From an uncultured bacterium (GTDB lineage Bacteria; Cyanobacteriota; Vampirovibrionia; Gastranaerophilales; Gastranaerophilaceae): a stretch of 58,574 nt of DNA. Every line of letters begins with the position of its first letter. Position 1 is the stretch's first letter. A model generated the notes under the pieces. The model saw nothing but the letters and a program-made list of their open reading frames with translations. It searched no databases and was not told the origin of the DNA. The DNA lies in assembly GCA_902788345.1 (NCBI GenBank), contig CADAJP010000007.1:1-58574 (forward strand). Reading direction: 5' to 3'. Both the position numbers and the translations under genes were made by a program. Shown here piece by piece: positions 1-6,951 of this stretch.

Positions 1-11
1 GGCAAAATTGT

Positions 12-100
12 TCAATTAGCCTGCGGCATACATTTTTGTACGCTCGAATTTCATATTCTCGCTTACAAAAATTGTAGAATTTGCTTGGGGGTACCATTTT
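12..100. repeat. Structured direct repeat, copy 1
   Basis: An 89-base unit that recurs almost unchanged 173 bases downstream (185-272). It contains a small dyad (GCATACA/TGTACGC), a second one flanking ATTCT/AGAAT, and the block GGGGGTACC. The GGGGGT and preceding TTTGC (80-92) can pair with ACCCCC and GCAAA at 137-148, enclosing a terminator-like hairpin. Any reading frame across it is probably spurious, because the two copies fall in different frames. The unit touches the left edge of the window, so more copies may lie outside. Confidence 0.85.
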
Positions 101-104
101 TGAA

Positions 105-128
105 AACGGCAGTTTGCCGTTTTTTTTT
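105..128 (+). terminator. Terminator-like hairpin after repeat copy 1
   Basis: The stem AACGGCA/TGCCGTT with a three-base loop is followed by a run of eight or more T on the + strand, the classic shape of an intrinsic terminator. It lies inside the long-range GGGGGT/ACCCCC pairing of the repeat unit. Confidence 0.7.
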
Positions 129-153
129 GTTTTTTAACCCCCTGCAAATAACG

Positions 154-190
154 AATTAGGAATTTTGTCGTTGGACATAATTCCTCAATT
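154..190. repeat. Hairpin preceding repeat copy 2
   Basis: An imperfect inverted repeat (AATTAGGAATT / AATTCCTCAATT) directly precedes and overlaps the second repeat unit. An equivalent hairpin (GAGGAATT/AATTCCTC) precedes the degraded third unit at 328-359, so hairpin plus unit looks like one module. Confidence 0.6.
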
Positions 191-272
191 AGCCTGCGGC
201 ATACATTTTTGTACGCTCGAATTTTATATTCTCGCTTACAAAAATTGTAGAATTTGCTTGGGGGTACCATTT
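185..272. repeat. Structured direct repeat, copy 2
   Basis: Second copy of the unit at 12-100, differing at only a few bases (for example TTTTATATTCTC for TTTCATATTCTC). It again ends in GGGGGTACC and is followed by a terminator-like hairpin of different sequence. Here GGGGTA can pair with TACCCC at 310-315, so the outer pairing is kept although the inner hairpin sequence has changed. Confidence 0.85.
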
Positions 273-281
273 ATAAAAATT

Positions 282-301
282 GAGGCGAAAGCCTCTTTTT
301 T
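282..301 (+). terminator. Terminator-like hairpin after repeat copy 2
   Basis: GAGGC-GAAA-GCCTC stem with a stable GNRA loop, followed by six T. It is in the same place relative to the repeat as the hairpin at 105-121 but has an unrelated stem sequence. Confidence 0.7.
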
Positions 302-327
302 GTTGCTTTTACCCCGATAAATATTTA

Positions 328-391
328 TGAGGAATTTCGTTCAAAAGCAAAATTCCTCAGTTAACTTTTGGCATAAAATTTTTATGCACAA
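328..391. repeat. Degraded third copy of the repeat module
   Basis: A TGAGGAATTT/AAATTCCTCA hairpin (328-359) is followed by a weaker match to the start of the repeat: TTCCTCAGTTAAC, then GGCATA and a T-rich dyad ending TATGC. The rest of the unit is missing where the leftward gene ends at 397. Confidence 0.5.
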
Positions 392-396
392 ACTTA

Positions 397-927
397 TTAT
401 TGTAATTTTAATGATTTATCTGATTTTTTCCCTGCAACTTTTTGTAAAAGATCCGCAACTGTATCAAGATTTATACGTTCATGTATATAACCGTTATCCG
501 GTTCATAATCTACCAGAAAACCTATTTTCTCTTTTTCTTTTAATGCCGGAATATTCTTGCTATCTTTTCCGAAATAAGAAGTGACAGTGATTTCAATTTT
601 CGGTTCTTCTTTCTTTCTTGACATTTTGTTTCCAAGATTAGAAAATGCAGTTCTGATTTTTGAAACTAATGAAGGCTTTTTCTCTACTTCCATAACCAAC
701 TTGCTTGACCAATAAGCACTTTCACGACCTGAATGAAGTTCAGGCAGCATATTATTACCGTCAGTAAAGGTAATTTTAAGATTATTATTTTTTGCGAATT
801 TTTCCAATTGTCCGCGATTTGCATCAATCTGCTTATAAGCTTTATCCGGAATAGCACTGTTCCAAACCCTTTTTGTTATAGCTAAATAAGCGTTGCTTCT
901 TGCCGTAAAACTAATTCTGTTATCCAT
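397..927 (-). CDS. Hypothetical protein with N-terminal SFTA motif
   Basis: A 176-residue protein with no domain I recognise. It begins MDNRISFTAR, placing Ser6-Phe7-Thr8-Ala9 in a short polar N-terminus; the same [STQ]-F-x-[AG] pattern starts five other proteins in this window. The body is mixed alpha/beta in appearance and very basic around residues 85-110. No signal peptide or membrane segment is visible. A clear AAAGGGGA ribosome site sits upstream of the ATG. It is the last gene before the repeat modules and is transcribed towards them. Confidence 0.75.
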   Translation of the reverse strand: MDNRISFTARSNAYLAITKRVWNSAIPDKAYKQIDANRGQLEKFAKNNNLKITFTDGNNMLPELHSGRESAYWSSKLVMEVEKKPSLVSKIRTAFSNLGNKMSRKKEEPKIEITVTSYFGKDSKNIPALKEKEKIGFLVDYEPDNGYIHERINLDTVADLLQKVAGKKSDKSLKLQ

Positions 928-1004
928 TTTTACACTTTCCCCTTTCTGCTATATAAATATTAAAATCAGTAAAAATTAAATTTGCTAATACTATACATCT
1001 TTTT

Positions 1005-2291
1005 TTACTGCTTTACAAAATCATTCATTGATATTCCGGTAAAGGCTTTGGCATTTGCATTTTTGACGGATAAATTCTCTTTTTCCTTATCTATATTATG
1101 ACGCAGGAATTTATTTAATACTTTTGGCAGACCAAAACCGATTAAAGCAGTATTCGAGAGCAACGCAAACCAATATAAGCCCGCACCGACAGATTTTGTT
1201 TTCTTGAGTATTTCCGGCGGTAAATCTTTTGCCTCATCCAATTTTCTGAAATTCCTTAACTGCAGCTTAAACCTTTGAAAGAAATTTAAGTCTTTTGAAT
1301 CACCGTTCATAATCCTTGTACCTAAAAACTTGTCGGCTAATCTGCCTGAAATATTATTTATAAGGAAATCTCCGCCAAAGAACATTGTAAATAATCCTGC
1401 ATCACGCAATGCACGGTCTTTTCTTTCATTTGCATCTCTTGATGAAATTATTTTGGCAGGAAAACTTGATAATAGCCAAATTGCAGCATATATAGTCTTT
1501 GACATATTCGTTCCCGAAGTATAATCAAAATTATGTGCATTTTCAGATATAGTTTTTAGAATCTTATTTGAACTTTTTGTACCGATACCTCTTGTAACGG
1601 TTTTAGCAAAAACAACCGCCGGAACGGTTGTAAAAAATACATTCCAAAGAGCTTTTTTAATTTTTGATTTTTTAACATCATTTTTATCATTTAACGAATT
1701 TTCTTTTAAATTAAACCCTGCACTAAAATCATGTCTTTTTGTTCTGTACTCCGTAAATTCTGTTGCAATCCAAGGGATAGCTGACCACATCATTGCAGTC
1801 GTTATAAAATCTGTCGTAAGCACCTTTTGATGAACGCTCAATAAATCTTTTTTTAATTTGTCAGGATTGTTATAGCGGTTATAGATTTCGTCAAAAGCTT
1901 TTTTAAATTTTCCATCATTCCCTTTATCTAATCTTTTTGCAGTTTCATGTAAACCTTTTAAAATATCGGCATCAGGAGTCAAATATTGTTTTGACACCTC
2001 GATTATTTTATTACCAGCACCCTCAAGAGCCTTTGTTATTCCTTTATTTTTCAAAAAATGTTTATTATAAAGCGGAATAAGTAATATTGGAGTTAAATAC
2101 GATGCAACAAAATAAATTCCGCCCATTAGCGCCCGCTCTTGCGCTTCGTACTTATTGTTAGACATAATACACTGCGGAGCAGTGCTGCCGCCAAGAGTAG
2201 TAATCCCTCGGTTTACAAGAGTATGATCCTGAACATATGAGGTAGCATTGTATATATTAAAACCTTTAAAAGAAACTTTTTTACAATCCAT
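1005..2291 (-). CDS. Polytopic membrane protein with SFKG motif
   Basis: About 428 residues from the ATG at 2291. An upstream in-frame ATG at 2324 would add 11 residues, but 2291 puts GGAA at a usable spacing and gives an N-terminus (MDCKKVSFKG) like the other tagged proteins. Hydrophobic segments lie near residues 55-75, 160-178, 214-230, 265-282, 298-313 and 368-390, so it probably spans the membrane several times. A second motif copy, AFTG, lies at 416-419, close to the C-terminus. The family is not recognised. It diverges from the gene at 2412. Confidence 0.75.
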   Translation of the reverse strand: MDCKKVSFKGFNIYNATSYVQDHTLVNRGITTLGGSTAPQCIMSNNKYEAQERALMGGIYFVASYLTPILLIPLYNKHFLKNKGITKALEGAGNKIIEVSKQYLTPDADILKGLHETAKRLDKGNDGKFKKAFDEIYNRYNNPDKLKKDLLSVHQKVLTTDFITTAMMWSAIPWIATEFTEYRTKRHDFSAGFNLKENSLNDKNDVKKSKIKKALWNVFFTTVPAVVFAKTVTRGIGTKSSNKILKTISENAHNFDYTSGTNMSKTIYAAIWLLSSFPAKIISSRDANERKDRALRDAGLFTMFFGGDFLINNISGRLADKFLGTRIMNGDSKDLNFFQRFKLQLRNFRKLDEAKDLPPEILKKTKSVGAGLYWFALLSNTALIGFGLPKVLNKFLRHNIDKEKENLSVKNANAKAFTGISMNDFVKQ

Positions 2292-2354
2292 AATCAATTC
2301 CATGGTATTCAGTAATATCATCAAGTCAACAAAAAACGAAATTATATTAAATTG

Positions 2355-2383
2355 TTGCGTTTAGCGTGAAAAAATATTATAAT
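2355..2383 (+). promoter_or_regulatory. Sigma70-type promoter for 2412 gene
   Basis: TTGCGT (2355-2360) and a perfect TATAAT (2378-2383) are separated by 17 bases. Transcription would start about 20 bases before the GGGAG ribosome site of the gene at 2412. Confidence 0.7.
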
Positions 2384-2411
2384 TTAAGGGGTTTATATAT
2401 GGGAGAACTTT

Positions 2412-2996
2412 ATGGCAGAAGAAAAACAGATGTCAGGATTGAGGACATTTGCGTATTTGATAGGATTTGGCTTTATTTTAACGACAATTTTTGTAGTTGC
2501 TGGAATTAAGCGATACAATGAAAATTTATTTGATGTCGGATATCAGGTTAATATTCAAAAAATAAACGAAGCCTTGCTTTTAATGACAGCAAGCGGAACT
2601 GATTATTTTTATTCCCCTATGTATATAGACGAAGGCGAAAATGTTAACTATGAAGAAACTGCCGGAACTTTTATCAAATCATATTTTGACTTAAAAAAAT
2701 ATTGCGGAACAACTCCGGGAGAATGTTTTGCATCCAAATATAAAAATGAAAAGAAAAAGCCGTATAAACCTGCGTTTAAAGGTGCTTGCGGCCAGCTAAA
2801 AAGCGGAGCAAGTTTTTGCATAATTCCGCAAATAGCAGATGCCGATATTACAGGGCTTATGGATATGAACGGCCCATACGGTCCGAATGTATTAGGAAAA
2901 GATTTAAGAGAATACACTATAAAAGCACGCAAAACATACATCAGAAAAAATGTACCCGTTTCTGAAGTTATTGAAGCAGATGTCCCAACCCGCTAA
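2412..2996 (+). CDS. Hypothetical single-pass membrane protein
   Basis: A 194-residue protein with a hydrophobic segment at about residues 14-33 (LIGFGFILTTIFVVAGIK), followed by a polar domain that would lie outside the membrane. Three cysteines in the outer domain (CGTTPGEC, GACGQ) and another in ASFCI could form disulfides. There is no prepilin cleavage motif and no domain I know. GGGAG lies just before the ATG and a strong promoter is visible. It ends one base from the convergent SPOR gene. Confidence 0.75.
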   Translation: MAEEKQMSGLRTFAYLIGFGFILTTIFVVAGIKRYNENLFDVGYQVNIQKINEALLLMTASGTDYFYSPMYIDEGENVNYEETAGTFIKSYFDLKKYCGTTPGECFASKYKNEKKKPYKPAFKGACGQLKSGASFCIIPQIADADITGLMDMNGPYGPNVLGKDLREYTIKARKTYIRKNVPVSEVIEADVPTR

Positions 2997-2997
2997 A

Positions 2998-3723
2998 TTA
3001 TTCTGTAATTCTTGCAGGGAAATTACTTTTCAATAAACTGTTTGAAAGCTGTTGAGCCTTATCTCTGGAAGAAAATGCTCCAACCTGAAGGGTGTAAGAA
3101 CCTCCGATATTTTTCACTATCGGATTGACTCCAAGACTTGCTTCCTGAAGTATTGATTTAGCAACTTCTGCTTGCTTTTCCGTTGCATATTGCCCAACAA
3201 CAACTTTATATGTGACATTAGGGTTTGAAGTTACAGGAGCCGGGGCATGATGCTCTGCACCCTGAACTTTGTCTTTTTCTTCCGCTTTTGGCGGTTGTTT
3301 GGTATGTTCAGCAGCATTAGGTTCTTGAGTTTTTGCAGCATTCTGCTGTTTTTCAAGTTCCATTTCTCCGGTTGTTTTCTTTGATTGAGAAGGTAAAACA
3401 ACCTTTTCATCCAATTCCGGAGTGAACATTTTATCATCAGAAGCCACACCTTCATCTTCTTTTTGAATGTGTTTTAAACGCTCATCCACAGAACCTGCAG
3501 GCAACTCGTCTGCAAAATCAGAATATTCATCATTATCTGCAATTTCTACATCAACATTTGGAGATAATATTTTGGCAAAACCAAGTATCATTAAAAGTCC
3601 TATAAAAAACACAGAAATGAAAACGGTAATATCCTTATATGAACGCTTTGGTTTTCTTTTATAATCACCATTTGTAAAATGTGCCTGCGCGGTTTGTTTA
3701 TACCTGTCAGTATCTTTTAACAT
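2998..3723 (-). CDS. SPOR-domain membrane protein
   Basis: A 241-residue bitopic protein. A basic cytoplasmic N-terminus of about 30 residues and a membrane segment at about 32-51 are followed by a long acidic, Pro/Gln-rich linker (about 55-165). A C-terminal SPOR repeat occupies about 168-241, with two YKVVVGQY/YTLQVGAF strands. SPOR domains bind denuded peptidoglycan at division sites in other bacteria, so a cell-division or wall-remodelling role is likely by family. The ATG overlaps the upstream stop (TAATG), so it is translationally coupled to the DUF366-like gene in the queC operon. Confidence 0.85.
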   Translation of the reverse strand: MLKDTDRYKQTAQAHFTNGDYKRKPKRSYKDITVFISVFFIGLLMILGFAKILSPNVDVEIADNDEYSDFADELPAGSVDERLKHIQKEDEGVASDDKMFTPELDEKVVLPSQSKKTTGEMELEKQQNAAKTQEPNAAEHTKQPPKAEEKDKVQGAEHHAPAPVTSNPNVTYKVVVGQYATEKQAEVAKSILQEASLGVNPIVKNIGGSYTLQVGAFSSRDKAQQLSNSLLKSNFPARITE

Positions 3724-4277
3724 TAAACACCTCGAACTTTTGTACTTGCAAGTACAATATCATCTATTTCTTTACTATAACTTGTCATGACTTCTATTGC
3801 AAATTCTTTAATATTTTCTATACCTAAATCATCTTTTAAGGACGAAACTTCAATCGGAGCACCCTGAGAAAGAATATTAATTCCTGTATGAATCAACACT
3901 GATGTCAATGATTTTGTCGCTATTGAAACCGATAGTTTTTTATCGTTTACAAATAAATCATCCCCATCACGTTTTACACTAAAACCGCGTCTTTCAAGAC
4001 ATTCTTTTATAGTACACATTAACAATCTTTGGCGAAAGACACCCTCTATCAATTCAGTATTAAACTGTTCACTGATAAAACTGAGCATATACTTGCTGTA
4101 AATAGGTTCATCATTGATAACATCTTCAATATCAACCATTTCGGTTAGCTTTACCTCACATTCACCAACAAATGCAACTATTGCATCTCCCTGAATTTTA
4201 AAATTCTTATATATCCAATGAGGTGCAAGCTGAGAGCCTATATATTTAATTTCTTTATCAATAAACAGTGTTTTCAT
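3723..4277 (-). CDS. DUF366-like protein
   Basis: A 184-residue soluble protein. The layout resembles the DUF366 family as I remember it, which seems related to the biotin/lipoate-ligase fold: DDLFVNDKKLSVSIATKS, then LIHTGINI. Function is unknown. It sits six bases after queC and is coupled to the SPOR gene, so an accessory role near 7-deazaguanine metabolism is possible but only a guess from position. The family assignment is from memory of motifs and is not certain. Confidence 0.65.
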   Translation of the reverse strand: MKTLFIDKEIKYIGSQLAPHWIYKNFKIQGDAIVAFVGECEVKLTEMVDIEDVINDEPIYSKYMLSFISEQFNTELIEGVFRQRLLMCTIKECLERRGFSVKRDGDDLFVNDKKLSVSIATKSLTSVLIHTGINILSQGAPIEVSSLKDDLGIENIKEFAIEVMTSYSKEIDDIVLASTKVRGV

Positions 4278-4282
4278 TTTTC

Positions 4283-4945
4283 CTAACCAAAGATAAGATT
4301 GAGATATTTCTGTGCATGATTATATTCCAAGGCATTTTTTAGTCTTGTGCAGGATTCACACACTCCGCAATGCTTCCCGCCGCCTTTATAACAACTCATT
4401 GTTAATTCGAGCGGAATATTGTTTTGCAATGCCAATTTGACTATATCATTCTTGACATAATTTATCAAGGGTGCAACAACTTTTGGATGTTTTAGAGTAG
4501 AATATTCAAATTCTGAATTTACTCTGTCAATAAACTCTTTTGTATTATCGGGGAAAGTTTCGGCTTCCTCTTTATTTGCACCAATTACAATATAATCATA
4601 ACCGTAAGAATCCGCAAAACTTCCCGCAATATTAAGAAAAAGCCCGTTGCGGTTCGGCACCCAAACAGATTTCATACTCTCTTGAGGGTTATTTGTTCCT
4701 TTTGGCAAATCGTTATTTGATACAAGCGAAGTATTTGTTATTTCTTTTAAAAAATTAAGAGCGATTGTTTTGTGTGCAATTTTATAATAATCACAAATCT
4801 TTTCGGACGCAAAAACTTCATCACTTAAAGACTTCTGACCATAATCAAAAGTCAAAGCAAGCTCTATATTAAGATTTTCTTTTTCAAGCCCCAAACTTAC
4901 AAGAGAATCAAGTCCGCCTGAAAGTAATACTATGGATTTTGTCAT
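4283..4945 (-). CDS. queC: 7-cyano-7-deazaguanine (preQ0) synthase QueC
   Basis: A 220-residue enzyme that converts 7-carboxy-7-deazaguanine, ammonia and ATP to preQ0, the precursor of queuosine in tRNA. The PP-loop SGGLDS is at residues 9-14. The C-terminal zinc site has Cys185, Cys193, Cys196 and Cys199 (SCYKGGGKHCGVCESC). Length is normal for the family. The start overlaps the HEAT-protein stop by four bases (ATGA). Its usual partners queD, queE and folE are not in the window, and I see no preQ1 riboswitch in the short operon leader. Confidence 0.95.
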   Translation of the reverse strand: MTKSIVLLSGGLDSLVSLGLEKENLNIELALTFDYGQKSLSDEVFASEKICDYYKIAHKTIALNFLKEITNTSLVSNNDLPKGTNNPQESMKSVWVPNRNGLFLNIAGSFADSYGYDYIVIGANKEEAETFPDNTKEFIDRVNSEFEYSTLKHPKVVAPLINYVKNDIVKLALQNNIPLELTMSCYKGGGKHCGVCESCTRLKNALEYNHAQKYLNLIFG

Positions 4946-5895
4946 TCTGTACCCTCATTTTCATATTCTTCTATCAATTCTACCGCATTAATTTTTAAAG
5001 TATCTGAATATTGCGGTGAATTTATGACTTCATCAAGTATGCTTCTGTCTGACATATTATACAACGCAATAAGTGCATTTTTCTTTACTTCCGCATTATC
5101 ATCTTCAGTCAAGCATTTTTTTATAATGTCAAAAGCTTCGGGATGCTCACTATTCATTAGTCCCTCTATAGCATCAATCCTGACCTGAGGGGATTCATCA
5201 AGCAATGAATTTTTCAAGGCTTTAAATACACGGTCACTTGCACCTGCACCCATTTTATTTAAGGCTTCAATAGCTCTTTCTTTTAAAAAGGAAAATTTAT
5301 CCATTATGCCCTGTTTAGCTTCCACCAGTTTTACCAAAGGCTCTATTGCCCGAGAATCCCCAAGCAATCCTAAAGCCCTTGTAGCTGATTCTTTAAGATA
5401 TACGGACTTTTCATCCTCATCATTTACAACTTCTATTAATGGTGCTACCGCATATCTATCGCCTATTCTGCCTAATGAATCCGCACACGCAAGACGAATA
5501 CGATAATTTTCGTCTTTGTTATTCATACAATACAGCAAAGAAGAAACAGCATTTGGATTCTTTAAATTACCGATAGCTTTTGCACACATTATCCGCACAT
5601 TTTGGAATTTTTCTTTTAATTCTTCCTGCGCAGACGAAACATTTTTTAAAAGCAAAATATCAACCAGAAACTCCAAAGTTGAATCTTTGCGATATTTATC
5701 ACAACACCGGATTAAATACATCAACACATCAGGATTTTGAGATTTTGACAAAAAATAATTATAAATATTTACAAGAGAATCTTCATCGTATGAATTTTCC
5801 AATCCGTCAATTTTGGCAACAACATCATCTGTTTTGCCCGAATATAAATCACAACCGTTTGCGATTTCTTCCAAATTGAAATCAGGTTCGCTCAC
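4942..5895 (-). CDS. HEAT-repeat protein
   Basis: A 317-residue helical-repeat protein, first gene of the operon with queC. Recurrent units such as VRIMCAKAIGNLKNPNAVSSLL, IRLACADSLGRIGDRYAVAPLIEVV and LKESATRALGLLGDSRAIEPLV run from about residue 95 to 300. The pattern resembles the CpcE/NblB type of HEAT proteins, which in cyanobacteria act as bilin lyases or phycobilisome-degradation factors. With no phycobiliproteins here it is more likely a scaffold. Translation starts at GTG with AGGGAGAG upstream. The cargo or partner is not identifiable. Confidence 0.85.
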   Translation of the reverse strand: MSEPDFNLEEIANGCDLYSGKTDDVVAKIDGLENSYDEDSLVNIYNYFLSKSQNPDVLMYLIRCCDKYRKDSTLEFLVDILLLKNVSSAQEELKEKFQNVRIMCAKAIGNLKNPNAVSSLLYCMNNKDENYRIRLACADSLGRIGDRYAVAPLIEVVNDEDEKSVYLKESATRALGLLGDSRAIEPLVKLVEAKQGIMDKFSFLKERAIEALNKMGAGASDRVFKALKNSLLDESPQVRIDAIEGLMNSEHPEAFDIIKKCLTEDDNAEVKKNALIALYNMSDRSILDEVINSPQYSDTLKINAVELIEEYENEGTE

Positions 5896-5972
5896 TACAC
5901 TCTCCCTTATGATAAAAGGATATATTAAAATTGTTCTTTTTACAAGTTGTTAAGCCTTTTGACAATTATTTT

Positions 5973-6842
5973 TCAGCAAATTTTTTGATAAATTCCCGGA
6001 TTTATCTCCCTAAAATTATCCAAAACGCCGGCATCTATCATACTTTGCGGATAATTATAAGGGTCAGTGATAAAATATCCTCCTTTTTTCAACGCACGAT
6101 TAATATGTAATATTGTTTTTATAATGTCTGCCTCTGATACAATGTAAGGCAAGACATTATTTGCAGAAACCATATCAAATTTTTTATCGGGATAGTCTTG
6201 TATAACTTCCTGAATCGCACTGTCCCATTTTGATTTTTGCGAATTGTTATAAGTACTTTTTAAATATTCGAACACTTCGTCATTGACCCGCTCATAAAGA
6301 GTTGGTGGCTGCGTTTGTTCTTTATGACGGAACTCATAGAGAAATTTGTTAATCGGATCTGAATTTTCAATATATTCTTTTTCACCCATCCATTTTTTAT
6401 AGTTGTCTTTAACAATACTTCTTTTTGCATATTTGGGGTAAGTTTCATATTCACGCAAATTACAAAAAGCAGCATTTTTAAGCTCATTCTCACTTGGCAT
6501 TGACTGTAAATCGACAATATATAAATCAACATTTTTATTCAACGGTTTATCTTTTATTATTCCACTTATTGAAGATAAATATGAAAACGGCTCTTGAGAA
6601 TGACCAATTCCTATAATAAGCATACTTTTAGGTTTATTTTCATTTCGTGTAAAAATATCAGCAAAAAGATTTTCTATATCATTATATCCTTTGGATGATA
6701 ATACAACTGCACCACGCCTGAAATAACAGGATTGGGTACTGTTGAATTTATAAAAATCAGGATGTGCAGTAAAGCTTGCTGCTTTTGGCTTATACCTGTT
6801 ATTGTTATAGTATTTTATATTTGTAACCGGTGAGATATACAT
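5973..6842 (-). CDS. CheR-like methyltransferase with SFTA motif
   Basis: About 289 residues from the ATG at 6842. A GTG 36 bases upstream is also in frame but has no ribosome site. An N/K/Y-rich lead ends in Ser23-Phe24-Thr25-Ala26. The catalytic part has the SAM-binding motif GIGHSQEPFS (78-87), which matches the GxSxGEEPYS motif of CheR-type methyltransferases. It is followed by DLYIVDLQ and a late FDMVSANNVLPYIV...LKKGGYFITD block typical of class I enzymes. No chemotaxis gene is nearby, so the substrate is unknown. It is divergent from the hydrogenase. Confidence 0.75.
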   Translation of the reverse strand: MYISPVTNIKYYNNNRYKPKAASFTAHPDFYKFNSTQSCYFRRGAVVLSSKGYNDIENLFADIFTRNENKPKSMLIIGIGHSQEPFSYLSSISGIIKDKPLNKNVDLYIVDLQSMPSENELKNAAFCNLREYETYPKYAKRSIVKDNYKKWMGEKEYIENSDPINKFLYEFRHKEQTQPPTLYERVNDEVFEYLKSTYNNSQKSKWDSAIQEVIQDYPDKKFDMVSANNVLPYIVSEADIIKTILHINRALKKGGYFITDPYNYPQSMIDAGVLDNFREINPGIYQKIC

Positions 6843-6887
6843 ATTGTAATTAAAAACCTTAAATAAAAATTTTGCCACTGTCTAAAT

Positions 6888-6915
6888 TTGAAAAAAAATA
6901 TTTTCATGGGATAAT
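6888..6915 (+). promoter_or_regulatory. Promoter of the hydrogenase gene
   Basis: TTGAAA (6888-6893) and GATAAT (6910-6915) are 16 bases apart. An AAGGG ribosome site follows before the ATG at 6952. Confidence 0.6.
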
Positions 6916-6951
6916 ACTTAAATACAGTAGTTATTTAGAAGGGAAAAAGAT

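Noticed and set aside
16..270. 84-residue reading frame on the - strand across the left repeats
   Set aside because: The two DNA repeat copies are read in different frames, so the conservation is at the DNA or RNA level. It runs through terminator hairpins and has no ribosome site.
327..584. 85-residue reading frame on the + strand
   Set aside because: It overlaps the 3' end of the better supported - strand gene at 397-927 and a repeat hairpin; composition is unconvincing.
5896..5950. preQ1 riboswitch before the queC operon
   Set aside because: The leader is very short and shows no pseudoknot-like pairing; queC is not the first gene.
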